Below, piece by piece: positions 30,863-39,065 of a stretch of DNA of 64,000 nt. Below the pieces are notes generated by a model. That model was not told the DNA's origin, ran no database searches, and worked only from the letters and a program-made list of their open reading frames with translations. Made by a program: the position numbers and the translations under genes. Origin of the DNA: Blastococcus sp. TBT05-19 (lineage in GTDB: Bacteria; Actinomycetota; Actinomycetes; Mycobacteriales; Geodermatophilaceae); assembly GCF_003319095.1 (NCBI RefSeq), contig NZ_QOHI01000001.1, positions 434,001-498,000 of the forward strand, written 5' to 3'. Each line of letters starts with the position of its first letter. Position 1 is the first letter of the stretch.

Positions 30863-31692
30863 CCGCAGGCGTGGTCGAGGTCGAGGTCGTCCGGCACGTA
30901 CTGGGTGAGCTCGACCTCGCCGCGCGGCACCAGGGCCGGCTCGTCGCACAGGGCCACCGCCTGGCGCAGGGTCAGGGCGCCCGCCAGCCAGCTGGGCAGG
31001 TCGCCCAGCGGGCTGTTGGCGGGCACCTCGCCGACGATCCGGCCCCACTGGTAGCCGGTCGAGTAGAGGCCGACCTCGCCGTCCCGGTCGGTCAGGTACT
31101 CGGTCATCCCCTCGAGGGTGGCCCGGTTGCGGGCGCGGGCCTCGGTGGACCCGGACTGCCAGGTGTTCATGGTCTCGACGTCCAGCCACCACGTGTACCC
31201 GGCGGGCCGGCTGTCGAGGCCCGCGGCCCGGGCCGCGGGCCGGAAGAACGACTCGACGCTGGTCCGGGCGCGCTCCCAGCCGTACTGCCAGGAGCAGGCC
31301 TTCGAGTTGTCGCCGTCGCAGCGGCCGTAGGGCGTGCTCCCCGCCGAGGGCCAGGTGGTGACCTGGTCGCGCAGCTCGCCGGGGTTGGCGGTGTTCAGGT
31401 AGAGCTGCACGGCGGGCTGGCCGGGGACCGTGCCGGACGACCCGTCCGCCCACTCCAGCTGCGCGGCCAGGCACGGGTTGGCGCGGGTGGCCAGCCCACC
31501 GTTCACCCCGATGACGGCGAAGGCACCGGGGGTGGGCAGCTCCGTGCCGCACTGCGGGTGCGAGACGTCGTAGCCCACGGTGCTGAGCGGGCCGGAACGC
31601 TCGGCAGGAGCCGCCGCGGCGGTCCCGGGGGAGCCGAGCAGCATCGTGACCGAGGCGAGCGCCCCCACGACCCACCGTGATGCCAGTCTCAT
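30859..31692 (-). CDS. Secreted protein, glycoside-hydrolase-like (GH25-like) fold candidate
   Basis: 277 residues. A clear Sec signal peptide (MRLASRWVVGALASVTMLLG, cleavage after about AAAA at 26-29) precedes a conserved domain starting VGYDVSHPQCGTELPTP. YDVSxPQC, VNGGL and TWWLDVETMNTW motifs recall uncharacterised actinobacterial secreted proteins with a GH25/DUF1906-like TIM barrel; LDVE may be catalytic. Six cysteines in the mature part (CGTEL, NPCLA, GRCDG, KACSW, ALCDE, HACG) suggest disulfides. Function is inferred only from motif similarity. Confidence 0.7.
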   Translation of the reverse strand: MRLASRWVVGALASVTMLLGSPGTAAAAPAERSGPLSTVGYDVSHPQCGTELPTPGAFAVIGVNGGLATRANPCLAAQLEWADGSSGTVPGQPAVQLYLNTANPGELRDQVTTWPSAGSTPYGRCDGDNSKACSWQYGWERARTSVESFFRPAARAAGLDSRPAGYTWWLDVETMNTWQSGSTEARARNRATLEGMTEYLTDRDGEVGLYSTGYQWGRIVGEVPANSPLGDLPSWLAGALTLRQAVALCDEPALVPRGEVELTQYVPDDLDLDHACG

Positions 31693-31734
31693 CGGCGGCG
31701 AACGTACACGTGTTTCCTGGGAGCGCGCCGGGGG

Positions 31735-32544
31735 TCAGACGGCCTGGCAGACCGGGCACCAGTAGAGGTTCCGGCCCACCATGACCTGGGTCTGCACCTC
31801 GGTGCCGCACACCCGGCAGGGCAACCCGGTGCGGCGGTAGACGTAGTGCGCGTCGTCCCGCCGGACGGCGCCGGAACGCCGCGAGCGGTCCTCGGGCCGG
31901 GTCGTGACGATGCGGCCCATCCGGACGCCCGACCTCATCAGCGTGACCAGGTCCGGCCACATCCGCGCCCACAGCTCGGCGTCGACCTGCCGGCCCGGCC
32001 GGAACGGCGACACGGCGTGCCGGAAGAGCAGCTCGGCCCGGTAGACGTTGCCGACGCCGGCCAGCACCGACTGGTCCATGAGCAGCGCGCCGATCGCCGT
32101 CCGGCTGCCGCTGATCCGGCGGAGTGCGGGCGTACCGTCGGCGCGGGGGCGCAGCGGGTCGGGTCCGAGCCGGTCGAGGATGCGGTCGACCTCCGGGGTG
32201 CTCAGCACCTCGCAGGCGGTGGGACCGCGCAGATCGGTCCAGACGCCCGCGCCGTCGGCACCGTCGGCCTCCCAGCGCATGCGCAGGGCGCCCTTCGCCG
32301 GGGGTGGCGTACCGGTCCCCGTCGTGTACGTGCCGTACAGCCCCAGGTGCACGTGCAGGTGGTCACCGCCGAAGCGGGCGAAGAGGTGCTTGCCGTAGGA
32401 GAACACCTCGTCCAGCACCCGGCCGTCGAGCAGCGCGGCACCGGCGTCGAACCGGCCCTGGGGGCTGGTGACGTGCACCGGGCGTCCGGCGAACAGCAGG
32501 GTCTGGTCCCGCGCCAGGCGGTTCAGGGTGTGGCCCTCGGGCAT
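31735..32544 (-). CDS. Fpg/Nei-family DNA glycosylase (Nei2-like)
   Basis: 269 residues. The catalytic N-terminus is MPEGHT (the Pro2/Glu3 pair; H-T distinguishes Nei-type from Fpg MPELPE). A helix-two-turn-helix block (QSVLAGVGNVYRAELLF, about 158-174) and a C-terminal zinc finger with two CxxC pairs (CRVCG and CPVCQ) are present. It excises oxidised pyrimidines and cleaves abasic sites in base excision repair, similar to mycobacterial Nei2. ATG 32544 must be the start because the N-terminal proline is catalytic. Confidence 0.92.
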   Translation of the reverse strand: MPEGHTLNRLARDQTLLFAGRPVHVTSPQGRFDAGAALLDGRVLDEVFSYGKHLFARFGGDHLHVHLGLYGTYTTGTGTPPPAKGALRMRWEADGADGAGVWTDLRGPTACEVLSTPEVDRILDRLGPDPLRPRADGTPALRRISGSRTAIGALLMDQSVLAGVGNVYRAELLFRHAVSPFRPGRQVDAELWARMWPDLVTLMRSGVRMGRIVTTRPEDRSRRSGAVRRDDAHYVYRRTGLPCRVCGTEVQTQVMVGRNLYWCPVCQAV

Positions 32545-32580
32545 CCGCGCAGCCTAGGTGGCCGCCTGCGGGGGCGCCGG

Positions 32581-32901
32581 TCAGCGGTCGGCGGTCTCCA
32601 GGCCGAAGTGCTTCCGGTCCGGGGCGGCCACGAGGTCGACGTCGGCCGGATGCTGCTGGATGTAGTGCCGGATGAAGGAGCAGTAGGGGAGCACCGTGAG
32701 GCCGCGCTCGCGCGCCGCGGAGAGGACGCCGGCGATCAGGACCTTGCCGAGACCGCGACCGCCCATGCTGGGGTCGATCTCCGTGTGCGGGAGCGTCATC
32801 TGGCCGTTGTCCACGTGATAGCTGGCCAGCCCGACCACGCGCTCGTCGACCCGGATCTCGAAGCGCCCCTTCTCGGGGACGTCCACCACCGTCGTGTCCA
32901 T
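32581..32901 (-). CDS. Small GNAT-like N-acetyltransferase (YjdJ type)
   Basis: 106 residues. The single-domain short GNAT pattern is seen: VVGLASYHVDNGQMTLPHTE, then the acetyl-CoA loop MGGRGLGKVLIAGVL and VLPYCSFIRHYIQQHP with the conserved PYCxF motif. Members of this subgroup are of unknown substrate. ATG 32901 is the start. It precedes the Nei2-like gene by 36 bp on the same strand and could be co-transcribed. Confidence 0.85.
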   Translation of the reverse strand: MDTTVVDVPEKGRFEIRVDERVVGLASYHVDNGQMTLPHTEIDPSMGGRGLGKVLIAGVLSAARERGLTVLPYCSFIRHYIQQHPADVDLVAAPDRKHFGLETADR

Positions 32902-33089
32902 CGATCCTCGTCCACCCTTCCGTCGATCCCCGGCGCCGTTGCCGGAGGGAGACGTACGCCTGCGAACCGTAACCCCTGGCGATCGGTCCGCGCCGTCACC
33001 GGCCCCACGCGTCGGGTGCGCCGGAGCTTCCGCCGCGACGCCCGATAGCCTCTGACCCGTCGGTCCGGCGCGGCAGTCCGCGCGCCGTG

Positions 33090-33165
33090 GCCCCCGTAGC
33101 TCAGGGGATAGAGCATCGGTTTCCTAAACCGTGTGTCGCAGGTTCGAATCCTGCCGGGGGCACCA
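33090..33165 (+). tRNA. tRNA-Arg (anticodon CCT)
   Basis: A complete cloverleaf: acceptor GCCCCCG (33090-33096) pairs with CGGGGGC (33155-33161), followed by discriminator A and an encoded CCA (33163-33165). The anticodon loop is TTCCTAA with CCT in the middle, decoding AGG, and the T-arm contains GGTTCGAATCC. The 27-43 pair of the anticodon stem is T-T, so four standard pairs hold it. A TAGCCT -10-like hexamer is at 33046-33051. Confidence 0.95.
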
Positions 33166-33295
33166 CCCGGAACCGGCCGTCGAAGATGTCCGCCGGGCAC
33201 CGATGAGCCGGCGTCGCCTGCGCGGTCTGCACTTGCAGACGGCACCCGCGCCGGGCACCCGCCTGAGCGCTCCGGTGCCGACGGAGGAGGACACC

Positions 33296-34759
33296 GTGGC
33301 CGACCGCGCACCCGCGCTCGATCTGCGCTCGGGACCCGAGCGGGTCTTCGCGCACCTGCTGGTGAACAACCTGCTGGTGTCGGTCGTGAACTACACCGTC
33401 TGGTTCGCCGTCACCTTCTGGATCTTCCTGGAGACCGGGTCGGTGTTCGCCACCGGCATGATCGCCGGCATCTTCCTGGTGGCGACGGCCGGAACCGGCA
33501 TCTGGTTCGGCAGCCTGGTCGACCACCACCGCAAGCACGCCGTGATGCAGGGCTCGGCGGTCGCCTCGATCGCGTTCTACTCCGCGGCGTTCGCGGTGTA
33601 CCTGCTCACCCCGGCAGAGGCGTTCCGGACGGCGGCCAGCGTGCCACTGTGGGTGTTCGTCGTCCTGCTCATGGCCGGTGTGATCGCCGGCAACCCGCGC
33701 ATGATCGCGCTGCCGACCCTGGTCACGCTGCTCGTCCCCGAGGACCGGCGGGACCGGGCCAACGGGCTCGTCGGGTCCGCGACCGGGCTGTCCATGCTGG
33801 TCACGTCGGTGATCAGCGGCCTGCTCGTCGCCTTCGGCGGCATGCCCTCCGTCCTCGCGCTCACCCTGGCCGTCCTGGTGCTGTCGGTCGTCCACCTGGC
33901 CGGGGTGCGGGTTCCGGGGGACGTCGGGGCGTCGACCGCGGACGGCACGGACGAGGCGGTGGCGAGATCGGGCGTGGACCTGCGCGGCACGATCCTGCTG
34001 GTCCGCGGGGTGCCCGGCCTGCTGCCGCTGATCCTCTTCAGCTGCTTCAACAACTTCCTCGGCGGCGCCTTCATGGCGCTGATGGACCCCTACGGCCTGT
34101 CGCTGATGTCCGTGCAGGCCTGGGGTCTGCTGTGGGGCGCGCTCTCCGCGCTGCTGATCGTCGGCGGTCTGCTGGTGGCCCGCGTCGGCCTGGGATCCCG
34201 GCCGATCCGGGTGCTGCTGCTGGTCAACCTGGTCATGTGGACCGGCACGATGCTGTTCCCGCTGGCGTCCTCGATCCTCACGCTCACCGTGGCGATGGCG
34301 CTGTTCATGACCGTGATGCCCTTCGCCGAGGCGGCCGAGCAGACCGTGCTGCAGCGGGTGGTGCCCTACGAGCGGCAGGGCCGGGTGTTCGGCTTCGCCC
34401 AGAGCGTGGAGCAGGCGGCCTCACCGCTGACCGCATTCCTCATGGCTCCGCTCACGCAGTTCGTCGTCATCCCGTTCATGACCGACGGCGCCGGGGCGGG
34501 GGGGATCGGCGGGTGGTTCGGCACCGGCCCGGTCCGCGGCATCGCCCTGGTCTTCGTCATCACCGGGTTGATCGGGGTCCTCGCCGTCCTGGGGGCGCTG
34601 GCCAGCCCCGCCTACCGGCGGCTGAGCGCGGCCTACGCCGCAGCCCGGGACGACGCCCCCGCGGAGCCGGTCGACGAGATCGTCCCGGGCGCGCCCGCGG
34701 TCCACGCCCCCCTCGCGGCGGTGTCGTCCTTACCCGCCGCGGGAGAGCCGTCGGCGTGA
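33296..34759 (+). CDS. MFS transporter
   Basis: 487 residues with about 12 hydrophobic helices. An early loop (GSLVDHHRKHAVMQGSA) is the MFS signature-A equivalent and a central cytoplasmic segment separates two six-helix halves. EQTVLQRVVPYERQGRVFGFAQ near residue 365 matches exporters of the MFS_3/macrolide-efflux type. Substrate unknown. I chose GTG 33296 because GGAGGAGG (33283-33290) is five bases upstream; the frame runs back into the tRNA gene but that part is non-coding. A poorly supported ATG lies at 33203. Confidence 0.87.
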   Translation: MADRAPALDLRSGPERVFAHLLVNNLLVSVVNYTVWFAVTFWIFLETGSVFATGMIAGIFLVATAGTGIWFGSLVDHHRKHAVMQGSAVASIAFYSAAFAVYLLTPAEAFRTAASVPLWVFVVLLMAGVIAGNPRMIALPTLVTLLVPEDRRDRANGLVGSATGLSMLVTSVISGLLVAFGGMPSVLALTLAVLVLSVVHLAGVRVPGDVGASTADGTDEAVARSGVDLRGTILLVRGVPGLLPLILFSCFNNFLGGAFMALMDPYGLSLMSVQAWGLLWGALSALLIVGGLLVARVGLGSRPIRVLLLVNLVMWTGTMLFPLASSILTLTVAMALFMTVMPFAEAAEQTVLQRVVPYERQGRVFGFAQSVEQAASPLTAFLMAPLTQFVVIPFMTDGAGAGGIGGWFGTGPVRGIALVFVITGLIGVLAVLGALASPAYRRLSAAYAAARDDAPAEPVDEIVPGAPAVHAPLAAVSSLPAAGEPSA

Positions 34760-34766
34760 GGACGGG

Positions 34767-35216
34767 TCAGCGGCCGGCGCGCTCGCGGTAGCGGGCGGCG
34801 CGCTTGGCCGCGGCGGCCCGGCGGCGCTCGCTGTCCTTGAGGTCGCGCTGCTGGCCGGCCCGATCGCGCACGGCGGTGGCGGTGCCCGGCGGGTAGCCGG
34901 CCTTCATCACCCGGGTCTCGGTGGTCTCGGGCATGTAGGCCAGGGAGTAGATGAGCCCGAGGAAGATCCCGCCGCCGACGACGGCCGCGCGCAGTCCGAG
35001 CGGGGCCGGCAGGAAGACCATGACCAGCGCGATCGGGACCGCCATCTGCACGAGCATCCGCACCACGTGCCGCAGCCCCCAGGTGCGGGTGGTCGTGTCG
35101 AACAGCACCCAGCCGCGGTGCCGCTCGGGCAGCCCGCCGCCCAGGGCGTACCAGAGCCAGCGGTGCGGAGCCGGCCGCACGACCGGGTCCGCGGGCTGCT
35201 CGGTTCCGTTCGACAT
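34767..35216 (-). CDS. DUF5313-family membrane protein
   Basis: 149 residues. The opening PHRWLWYALGGGLPERHRGWVLFDTTTRTW is the DUF5313 core (split here: PHRWLWYALGGGLPERH, then WVLFD), followed by two transmembrane helices (about 53-95) and a basic, Arg/Ala-rich cytoplasmic tail. The family is common in actinobacteria and has no known function. ATG 35216 is the start. It converges on the MFS gene with a 7-bp gap. Confidence 0.78.
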   Translation of the reverse strand: MSNGTEQPADPVVRPAPHRWLWYALGGGLPERHRGWVLFDTTTRTWGLRHVVRMLVQMAVPIALVMVFLPAPLGLRAAVVGGGIFLGLIYSLAYMPETTETRVMKAGYPPGTATAVRDRAGQQRDLKDSERRRAAAAKRAARYRERAGR

Positions 35217-35377
35217 GGGGCTGTGATCTCCTCGTGGACGACCGGGTCGTCTCCCGGCCCAGCGTAGATGCGTCGTCCCGGGTGGTCGCCCGTCCGGGTG
35301 GGGCGGAACGCCGGGCGGTGCCGCGTCGTTGAGCCCCGGGGAGCGACCTGCCCCGAACCGCCGCACCGAAGAGAGCC

Positions 35378-35443
35378 ATGAGTCCCTATCACAGTCCCCA
35401 GGCCACGCACGTCCCGTTCGTCGAGGCGGTGCGTGGCCGGTGA
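35378..35443 (+). CDS. Candidate 21-codon leader peptide upstream of the CNNM/CorC gene
   Basis: ATG 35378 opens a frame of 21 codons (begins MSPYHSPQATH, ends VRGR) whose TGA overlaps the GTG start of the membrane protein gene (GTGA at 35440-35443). It has three prolines and runs through a strong hairpin that precedes the main start. A leader whose translation melts the hairpin and allows reinitiation would fit. A weak GAGAG ribosome site lies upstream. Seen: frame, overlap and hairpin. Inferred: translation and regulation. Confidence 0.4.
   Translation: MSPYHSPQATHVPFVEAVRGR
35401..35438 (+). promoter_or_regulatory. Hairpin covering the ribosome-binding region of the CNNM/CorC gene
   Basis: Perfect 10-bp arms GGCCACGCAC (35401-35410) and GTGCGTGGCC (35429-35438) flank an 18-nt loop. 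The right arm ends one base before GTG 35440 and the stem lies over or beside the only purine-rich ribosome-site candidate (GAGGCGG, 35423-35429). It could block initiation unless the leader frame is translated. Confidence 0.5.
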
Positions 35444-36825
35444 CCGAAGTTCTCTCCCTGCTGCTCGGGGTGCTGGTGGTCCTCGGGATCACCGCGCTGA
35501 CCGGGTACTTCGTGGCCCAGGAGTTCGCCTACATGGCGGTCGACCGGGCCAGCCTCGGGGCCCGCGCCGAAGCGGGTGACGCAGCGGCCAAGCGCGCGCT
35601 GGGCGTCACCCGGCGCACGTCCTTCATGCTGTCCGGCGCCCAGCTGGGCATCACCGTCACCGGGCTGCTGGTCGGCTACGTCGCCGAACCGCTGATCGGG
35701 CAGTCGCTGGGTTCCCTGCTGGGCGGGGTCGGCATCCCCACGGCGGTCGGGATCGGCATCGGTGCGGTGCTCGCGCTGCTGTTCTCCACGGTCGTCCAGA
35801 TGCTGTTCGGCGAGCTCTTCCCGAAGAACCTGGCGATCTCCCGCCCGGAGCCGGTCGCCCGGTGGCTGGCCGTCTCCACCGTGGCCTACCTGAAGGTGTT
35901 CGGCTGGCTGGTCTGGGTGTTCGACCAGTCGTCCAACCTGCTGCTCAAGGCGCTGCGGATCGAACCCGTGCACGACGTGGAGCACGCCGCCACCGCCCGC
36001 GACCTCGAGCACATCGTCGAGGAGTCCCGGGAGAGCGGTGATTTGCCCGCCGAGCTGTCGATCATGGTCGACCGCATCCTGGACTTCCCGCAGCGCGACG
36101 TCGAGCACGCGATGATCCCGCGCCCGCGGGTCGGCACCGTCACCGAGACCGACACCGTCGGGCACCTCCGCGAGCTGATGGCCAGCGGGCACTCCCGCTA
36201 CCCGGTGATGGAGGCGGGTACCGGCGACGTCGTCGGCGTCGTCCACCTCGCCGACGTGCTGACGACGACGCAGCCCGACAGCGCGAGGGTGACCGCGATC
36301 GCCCGCGAACCCCTCGTCGTCTCCACCTTCACCTCGCTGCCCGACGCCCTGTCGCAGCTGACCGAGACCGAGAACCAGTTCGCCTGCGTCCTGGACGAGT
36401 ACGGCGGCTTCGCCGGGGTGATCACGCTCGAGGACCTCGCCGAGGAGCTGGTCGGCGAGATCACCGACGAGCACGACGCCGACAACCCGGAGTACGAGCC
36501 GGTCGAGAACGACGGCGTGTGGGAGATGCCCGGGGACGTGCACGTCGACGAGGTCGAGCGCTCGCTGGGCGTGGACCTGCCGCGCGGGCACTACGAGACG
36601 ATCGCCGGCCTGGTCATCGCCGCTGCGGGCAGCCTGCCCCCGCCGGGCACCTCGCTGGCCATCGAGCTGCCACCGGACCCGGGCGACCTGGTCCTCGCCG
36701 ACGAACCCGCCCCGCGCCAGCTGCACGTGCACGTGCTCGCCGTCGAGCGGCACGTGCCCTCCCGGGTGCGCCTCGAGCTGCCCGACCGCATGCCCGCCGA
36801 CACCGGCGAGGAGGAGGCTCGATGA
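35440..36825 (+). CDS. CNNM/CorC-family membrane protein (DUF21-CBS-CorC_HlyC)
   Basis: 461 residues. A DUF21/CNNM transmembrane domain (about 1-190, with GAQLGITVTGLLVGYVAEP and LFGELFPKNLAISRPE) is followed by two CBS domains (about 210-335) and a C-terminal CorC_HlyC transporter-associated domain (about 350-430). The family includes magnesium/cobalt efflux-type proteins and is often labelled hemolysin. GTG 35440 overlaps a leader peptide stop, and the stop overlaps the paralogous downstream gene (ATGA), so the pair should act together. Confidence 0.9.
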   Translation: MTEVLSLLLGVLVVLGITALTGYFVAQEFAYMAVDRASLGARAEAGDAAAKRALGVTRRTSFMLSGAQLGITVTGLLVGYVAEPLIGQSLGSLLGGVGIPTAVGIGIGAVLALLFSTVVQMLFGELFPKNLAISRPEPVARWLAVSTVAYLKVFGWLVWVFDQSSNLLLKALRIEPVHDVEHAATARDLEHIVEESRESGDLPAELSIMVDRILDFPQRDVEHAMIPRPRVGTVTETDTVGHLRELMASGHSRYPVMEAGTGDVVGVVHLADVLTTTQPDSARVTAIAREPLVVSTFTSLPDALSQLTETENQFACVLDEYGGFAGVITLEDLAEELVGEITDEHDADNPEYEPVENDGVWEMPGDVHVDEVERSLGVDLPRGHYETIAGLVIAAAGSLPPPGTSLAIELPPDPGDLVLADEPAPRQLHVHVLAVERHVPSRVRLELPDRMPADTGEEEAR

Positions 36826-37856
36826 GCGACAACCCGTGGGTGGTCGTCGCCGCCACCGTCGTGATCGTCGCGCTGTCGGCGTTCTTCGTGGCCGTGGAGT
36901 TCGCCGCGCTCGCCGCGAAGCGGCACCGGCTGGAGGAGGCCGCGCCCGATAGCCGCGCCGCCCGGGCCGCGCTGCGCAACTCCGCCGAGCTGACGCTGCT
37001 CCTGGCCGGGTCCCAGCTGGGCATCACCGCGGCCACGCTGGCGCTCGGTGCGATCAGCAAGCCGGCGGTGCACCACTGGCTCACCCCGCTGTTCGAGTCG
37101 TGGGGTCTGCCGCTGGTCGCCGCCGACGTCGTCGGGTTCGTCCTGGCCCTGCTGGTCGTCACGTTCATCCACCTGGTGGTGGGGGAGATGGCGCCCAAGT
37201 CGTGGGCCATCGCCCACCCCGAGCGCTCGGCCACCCTGCTCGCCGTGCCGATGCGCGGCTTCATGCTGCTCTTCCGGCCGCTGCTGCGGATGCTGAACGC
37301 CGCGGCCAACCGGCTGGTCCGCGCCGTCGGCGTCGAGCCGGTCGACGAGCTCGCCGTCGGTCACACCCCTCAGGCGCTGCGCCACCTGGTGGAGCACTCG
37401 GCCAACGTCGGCGCGCTGGACGCCAGCTTCTCCACGCAGATCGCCGGCGTGCTGGAGCTGGAGCGGCTCACCGTGCGGGACATGGTCGGACCGGCCTCGC
37501 GGCCGACGGGCGTGCCCGCGGCGGCGACCGTCGGCGAGGTGCGGGCGCTGACCCAGTCGTCGGGGCACCTGCGCATCCTGCTGGGCGCCGTCGAGGGCGA
37601 GGAGATCACCGGCGTCGTGCACGTCCGGGACACCCTCACCGCGGCGGAGTCGGCGCCGGCGGCGCCGTTCGCACGGCCGGTGTTCGCCCTCGAGGCCGGC
37701 ACCACCGTGCACGCGGCGCTCAAGGCGATGCGGGAGACCCGCAACCATCTCGCCGTGGTCACCGACGCCGGTGCGGTCACGGGCGTCGTCACGCTGTCCG
37801 ACGTGCTGCGCCGGCTGTTCCCCCAGCCGGCCGATCCGGCCGTTCCGGCGGGCTGA
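36822..37856 (+). CDS. CNNM/CorC-family membrane protein, short partner
   Basis: 344 residues, a paralogue of the preceding protein: DUF21 domain (about 1-185, with GSQLGITAATLALGAISKP and VVGEMAPKSWAIAHPE) and a CBS pair (about 205-335), but it ends without the CorC_HlyC domain. This long-plus-short tandem arrangement is common in actinobacteria. ATG 36822 overlaps the upstream stop by 4 bp, indicating a likely heteromeric complex for divalent-cation handling. Confidence 0.9.
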   Translation: MSDNPWVVVAATVVIVALSAFFVAVEFAALAAKRHRLEEAAPDSRAARAALRNSAELTLLLAGSQLGITAATLALGAISKPAVHHWLTPLFESWGLPLVAADVVGFVLALLVVTFIHLVVGEMAPKSWAIAHPERSATLLAVPMRGFMLLFRPLLRMLNAAANRLVRAVGVEPVDELAVGHTPQALRHLVEHSANVGALDASFSTQIAGVLELERLTVRDMVGPASRPTGVPAAATVGEVRALTQSSGHLRILLGAVEGEEITGVVHVRDTLTAAESAPAAPFARPVFALEAGTTVHAALKAMRETRNHLAVVTDAGAVTGVVTLSDVLRRLFPQPADPAVPAG

Positions 37857-37903
37857 CCAGCGGCGATGCATCGGGATCGGGCCTTCGGGGTAGTGCTGCC
37901 GCC

Positions 37904-38074
37904 ATGAGCGCCGAGGACAAGATCAGCCACCGGATCGACCAGCTCGCAGGCAAGGGCAAGGAGCTCGCCGGCCGGGCCACCGACAACCCGGACCTCGAGG
38001 CCGAGGGCAGGGGCGAGCAGGCGACGAGCAAGCTCAAGCAGGCCGGCGAGAAGGTCAAGGACGCCTTCAAGTAG
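37904..38074 (+). CDS. CsbD-family stress protein
   Basis: 56 residues, charged and helical. The pattern DKISHRIDQLAGKGKELAGR, then GEQATSKLKQAGEKVKDAFK, is the CsbD signature; Bacillus CsbD is a sigma-B-dependent stress protein of unknown action. ATG 37904 is the start, 47 bp after the CNNM partner. The frame upstream is open only as an antisense shadow. Confidence 0.88.
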   Translation: MSAEDKISHRIDQLAGKGKELAGRATDNPDLEAEGRGEQATSKLKQAGEKVKDAFK

Positions 38075-38094
38075 GAGGGCCGGGACCGCCGCAG

Positions 38095-38520
38095 GTGGTG
38101 ACCTCCGAGCAGGGTTACGGGCCCGATCACACGTCGCCGTACGGCTACGGGCTGCACCACGTCATGGTCGCCATCCCGCCGGGCGCCGAGGACCGCTGCC
38201 GCGAGTTCTACGTCGGGCTGCTCGGCATGCTCGAGCTGACCAAGCCGCCGGCGCTGGCCGCGCGTGGCGGGCTCTGGGTCCGAGCCGACACCCTCGAGTT
38301 GCACCTCGGCGTGGAGCAGGACTTCCGCCCCGCCCGCAAGGCGCACCCGGGCATCCGGGTGCAGGACCTCGACGGGCTGGCCGCGGCGCTGACCGGCGCC
38401 GGGGTCGAGGTGAGCTGGGACGAGGACGGCTTCCCCGGTCACCGCCGGTTCTACGCCGCCGACCCGGTGGGCAACCGGCTCGAGTTCATCCAGCGGGACG
38501 GCGCCGTCCCGACCTGGTGA
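38095..38520 (+). CDS. VOC-superfamily (glyoxalase-like) protein
   Basis: 141 residues, one glyoxalase/bleomycin-resistance fold. YGLHHVMVAIPPGAEDRCREFY opens the first module and PGHRRFYAADPVGNRLEFIQ closes the second; the metal ligand candidates are H21/H22 and the Glu in RLEF. The reaction is unknown. Starts with GTG at 38095 (a second GTG follows at once). It converges on the T7SS-associated operon with a 2-bp gap. Confidence 0.85.
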   Translation: MVTSEQGYGPDHTSPYGYGLHHVMVAIPPGAEDRCREFYVGLLGMLELTKPPALAARGGLWVRADTLELHLGVEQDFRPARKAHPGIRVQDLDGLAAALTGAGVEVSWDEDGFPGHRRFYAADPVGNRLEFIQRDGAVPTW

Positions 38521-38522
38521 CG

Positions 38523-39065
38523 TCAGTCGTCGACCAGCTGCAGGCCGGCGGCTGCCGCGTCGGCCAGGGCGACGAGCTCCTCGCCGTGCTCGACGGCCCC
38601 CCACGAGAGGTCGATCCGCAGTCCCGTGCCGCTCCCCAGCGGGACGACGTGCTCCACGGTCTCCGCGATGGTGCCGTCGGCGGCCGCGGTGACCCCGTGC
38701 CGCCGGGCGGCGGGGCCGAGCGGCAGGTCCACGCGACCGAGCTCGGGCGGCACGATGTCGGTCGCCGACTCGGCGGCGAGGTCGGCCAGCACCGCTCCGG
38801 GGTCCTCGCCGCAGGCGACCTGGTGGACGACGAGCACGCCGGCGATCGCCTGCGGCCGGGTCTCCGGCACCAGCACGGCGAAGGCGAGCGGCTCCAGGGG
38901 CTGCAGGTGCTGGGCGATCGTGGCCAGCTGCTCGGCCAGGTCCTCCGGCCGCTCCTTCCCGGCGCAGAGCTCCTCGGCCGTCCGCACCGCCCACTCCCTG
39001 AGGTCGCCCTCCAGCGGCACCGGCACCCAGGGGGCGGCGGGGAGCGAGACCTGGACGCGGGTCAT
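38523..39065 (-). CDS. Hypothetical protein, last of three related proteins in T7SS-associated operon
   Basis: 180 residues, no signal peptide or membrane helix. I do not recognise a named family. The layout (a short LPxxPW-type start, an early helix, a hydrophobic strand pair ending AGVLVVHQ, a later strand LRIDLSWG, then a C-terminal Ala-rich helix) resembles the two preceding proteins of this operon and suggests a shared alpha/beta fold. ATG 39065 overlaps the upstream stop (ATGA). An immunity, chaperone or accessory role is conceivable but not shown. Confidence 0.6.
   Translation of the reverse strand: MTRVQVSLPAAPWVPVPLEGDLREWAVRTAEELCAGKERPEDLAEQLATIAQHLQPLEPLAFAVLVPETRPQAIAGVLVVHQVACGEDPGAVLADLAAESATDIVPPELGRVDLPLGPAARRHGVTAAADGTIAETVEHVVPLGSGTGLRIDLSWGAVEHGEELVALADAAAAGLQLVDD

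Noticed and set aside
33090-33300. tRNA-Arg as an integration site for a mobile element.
   Set aside because: No integrase, no repeated tRNA 3' end and no foreign-looking cargo nearby.
35217-35439. Possible M-box or ykoK-type magnesium riboswitch before the CNNM gene.
   Set aside because: The region is too short and I see no conserved multi-stem core; only the leader frame and one hairpin are supported.
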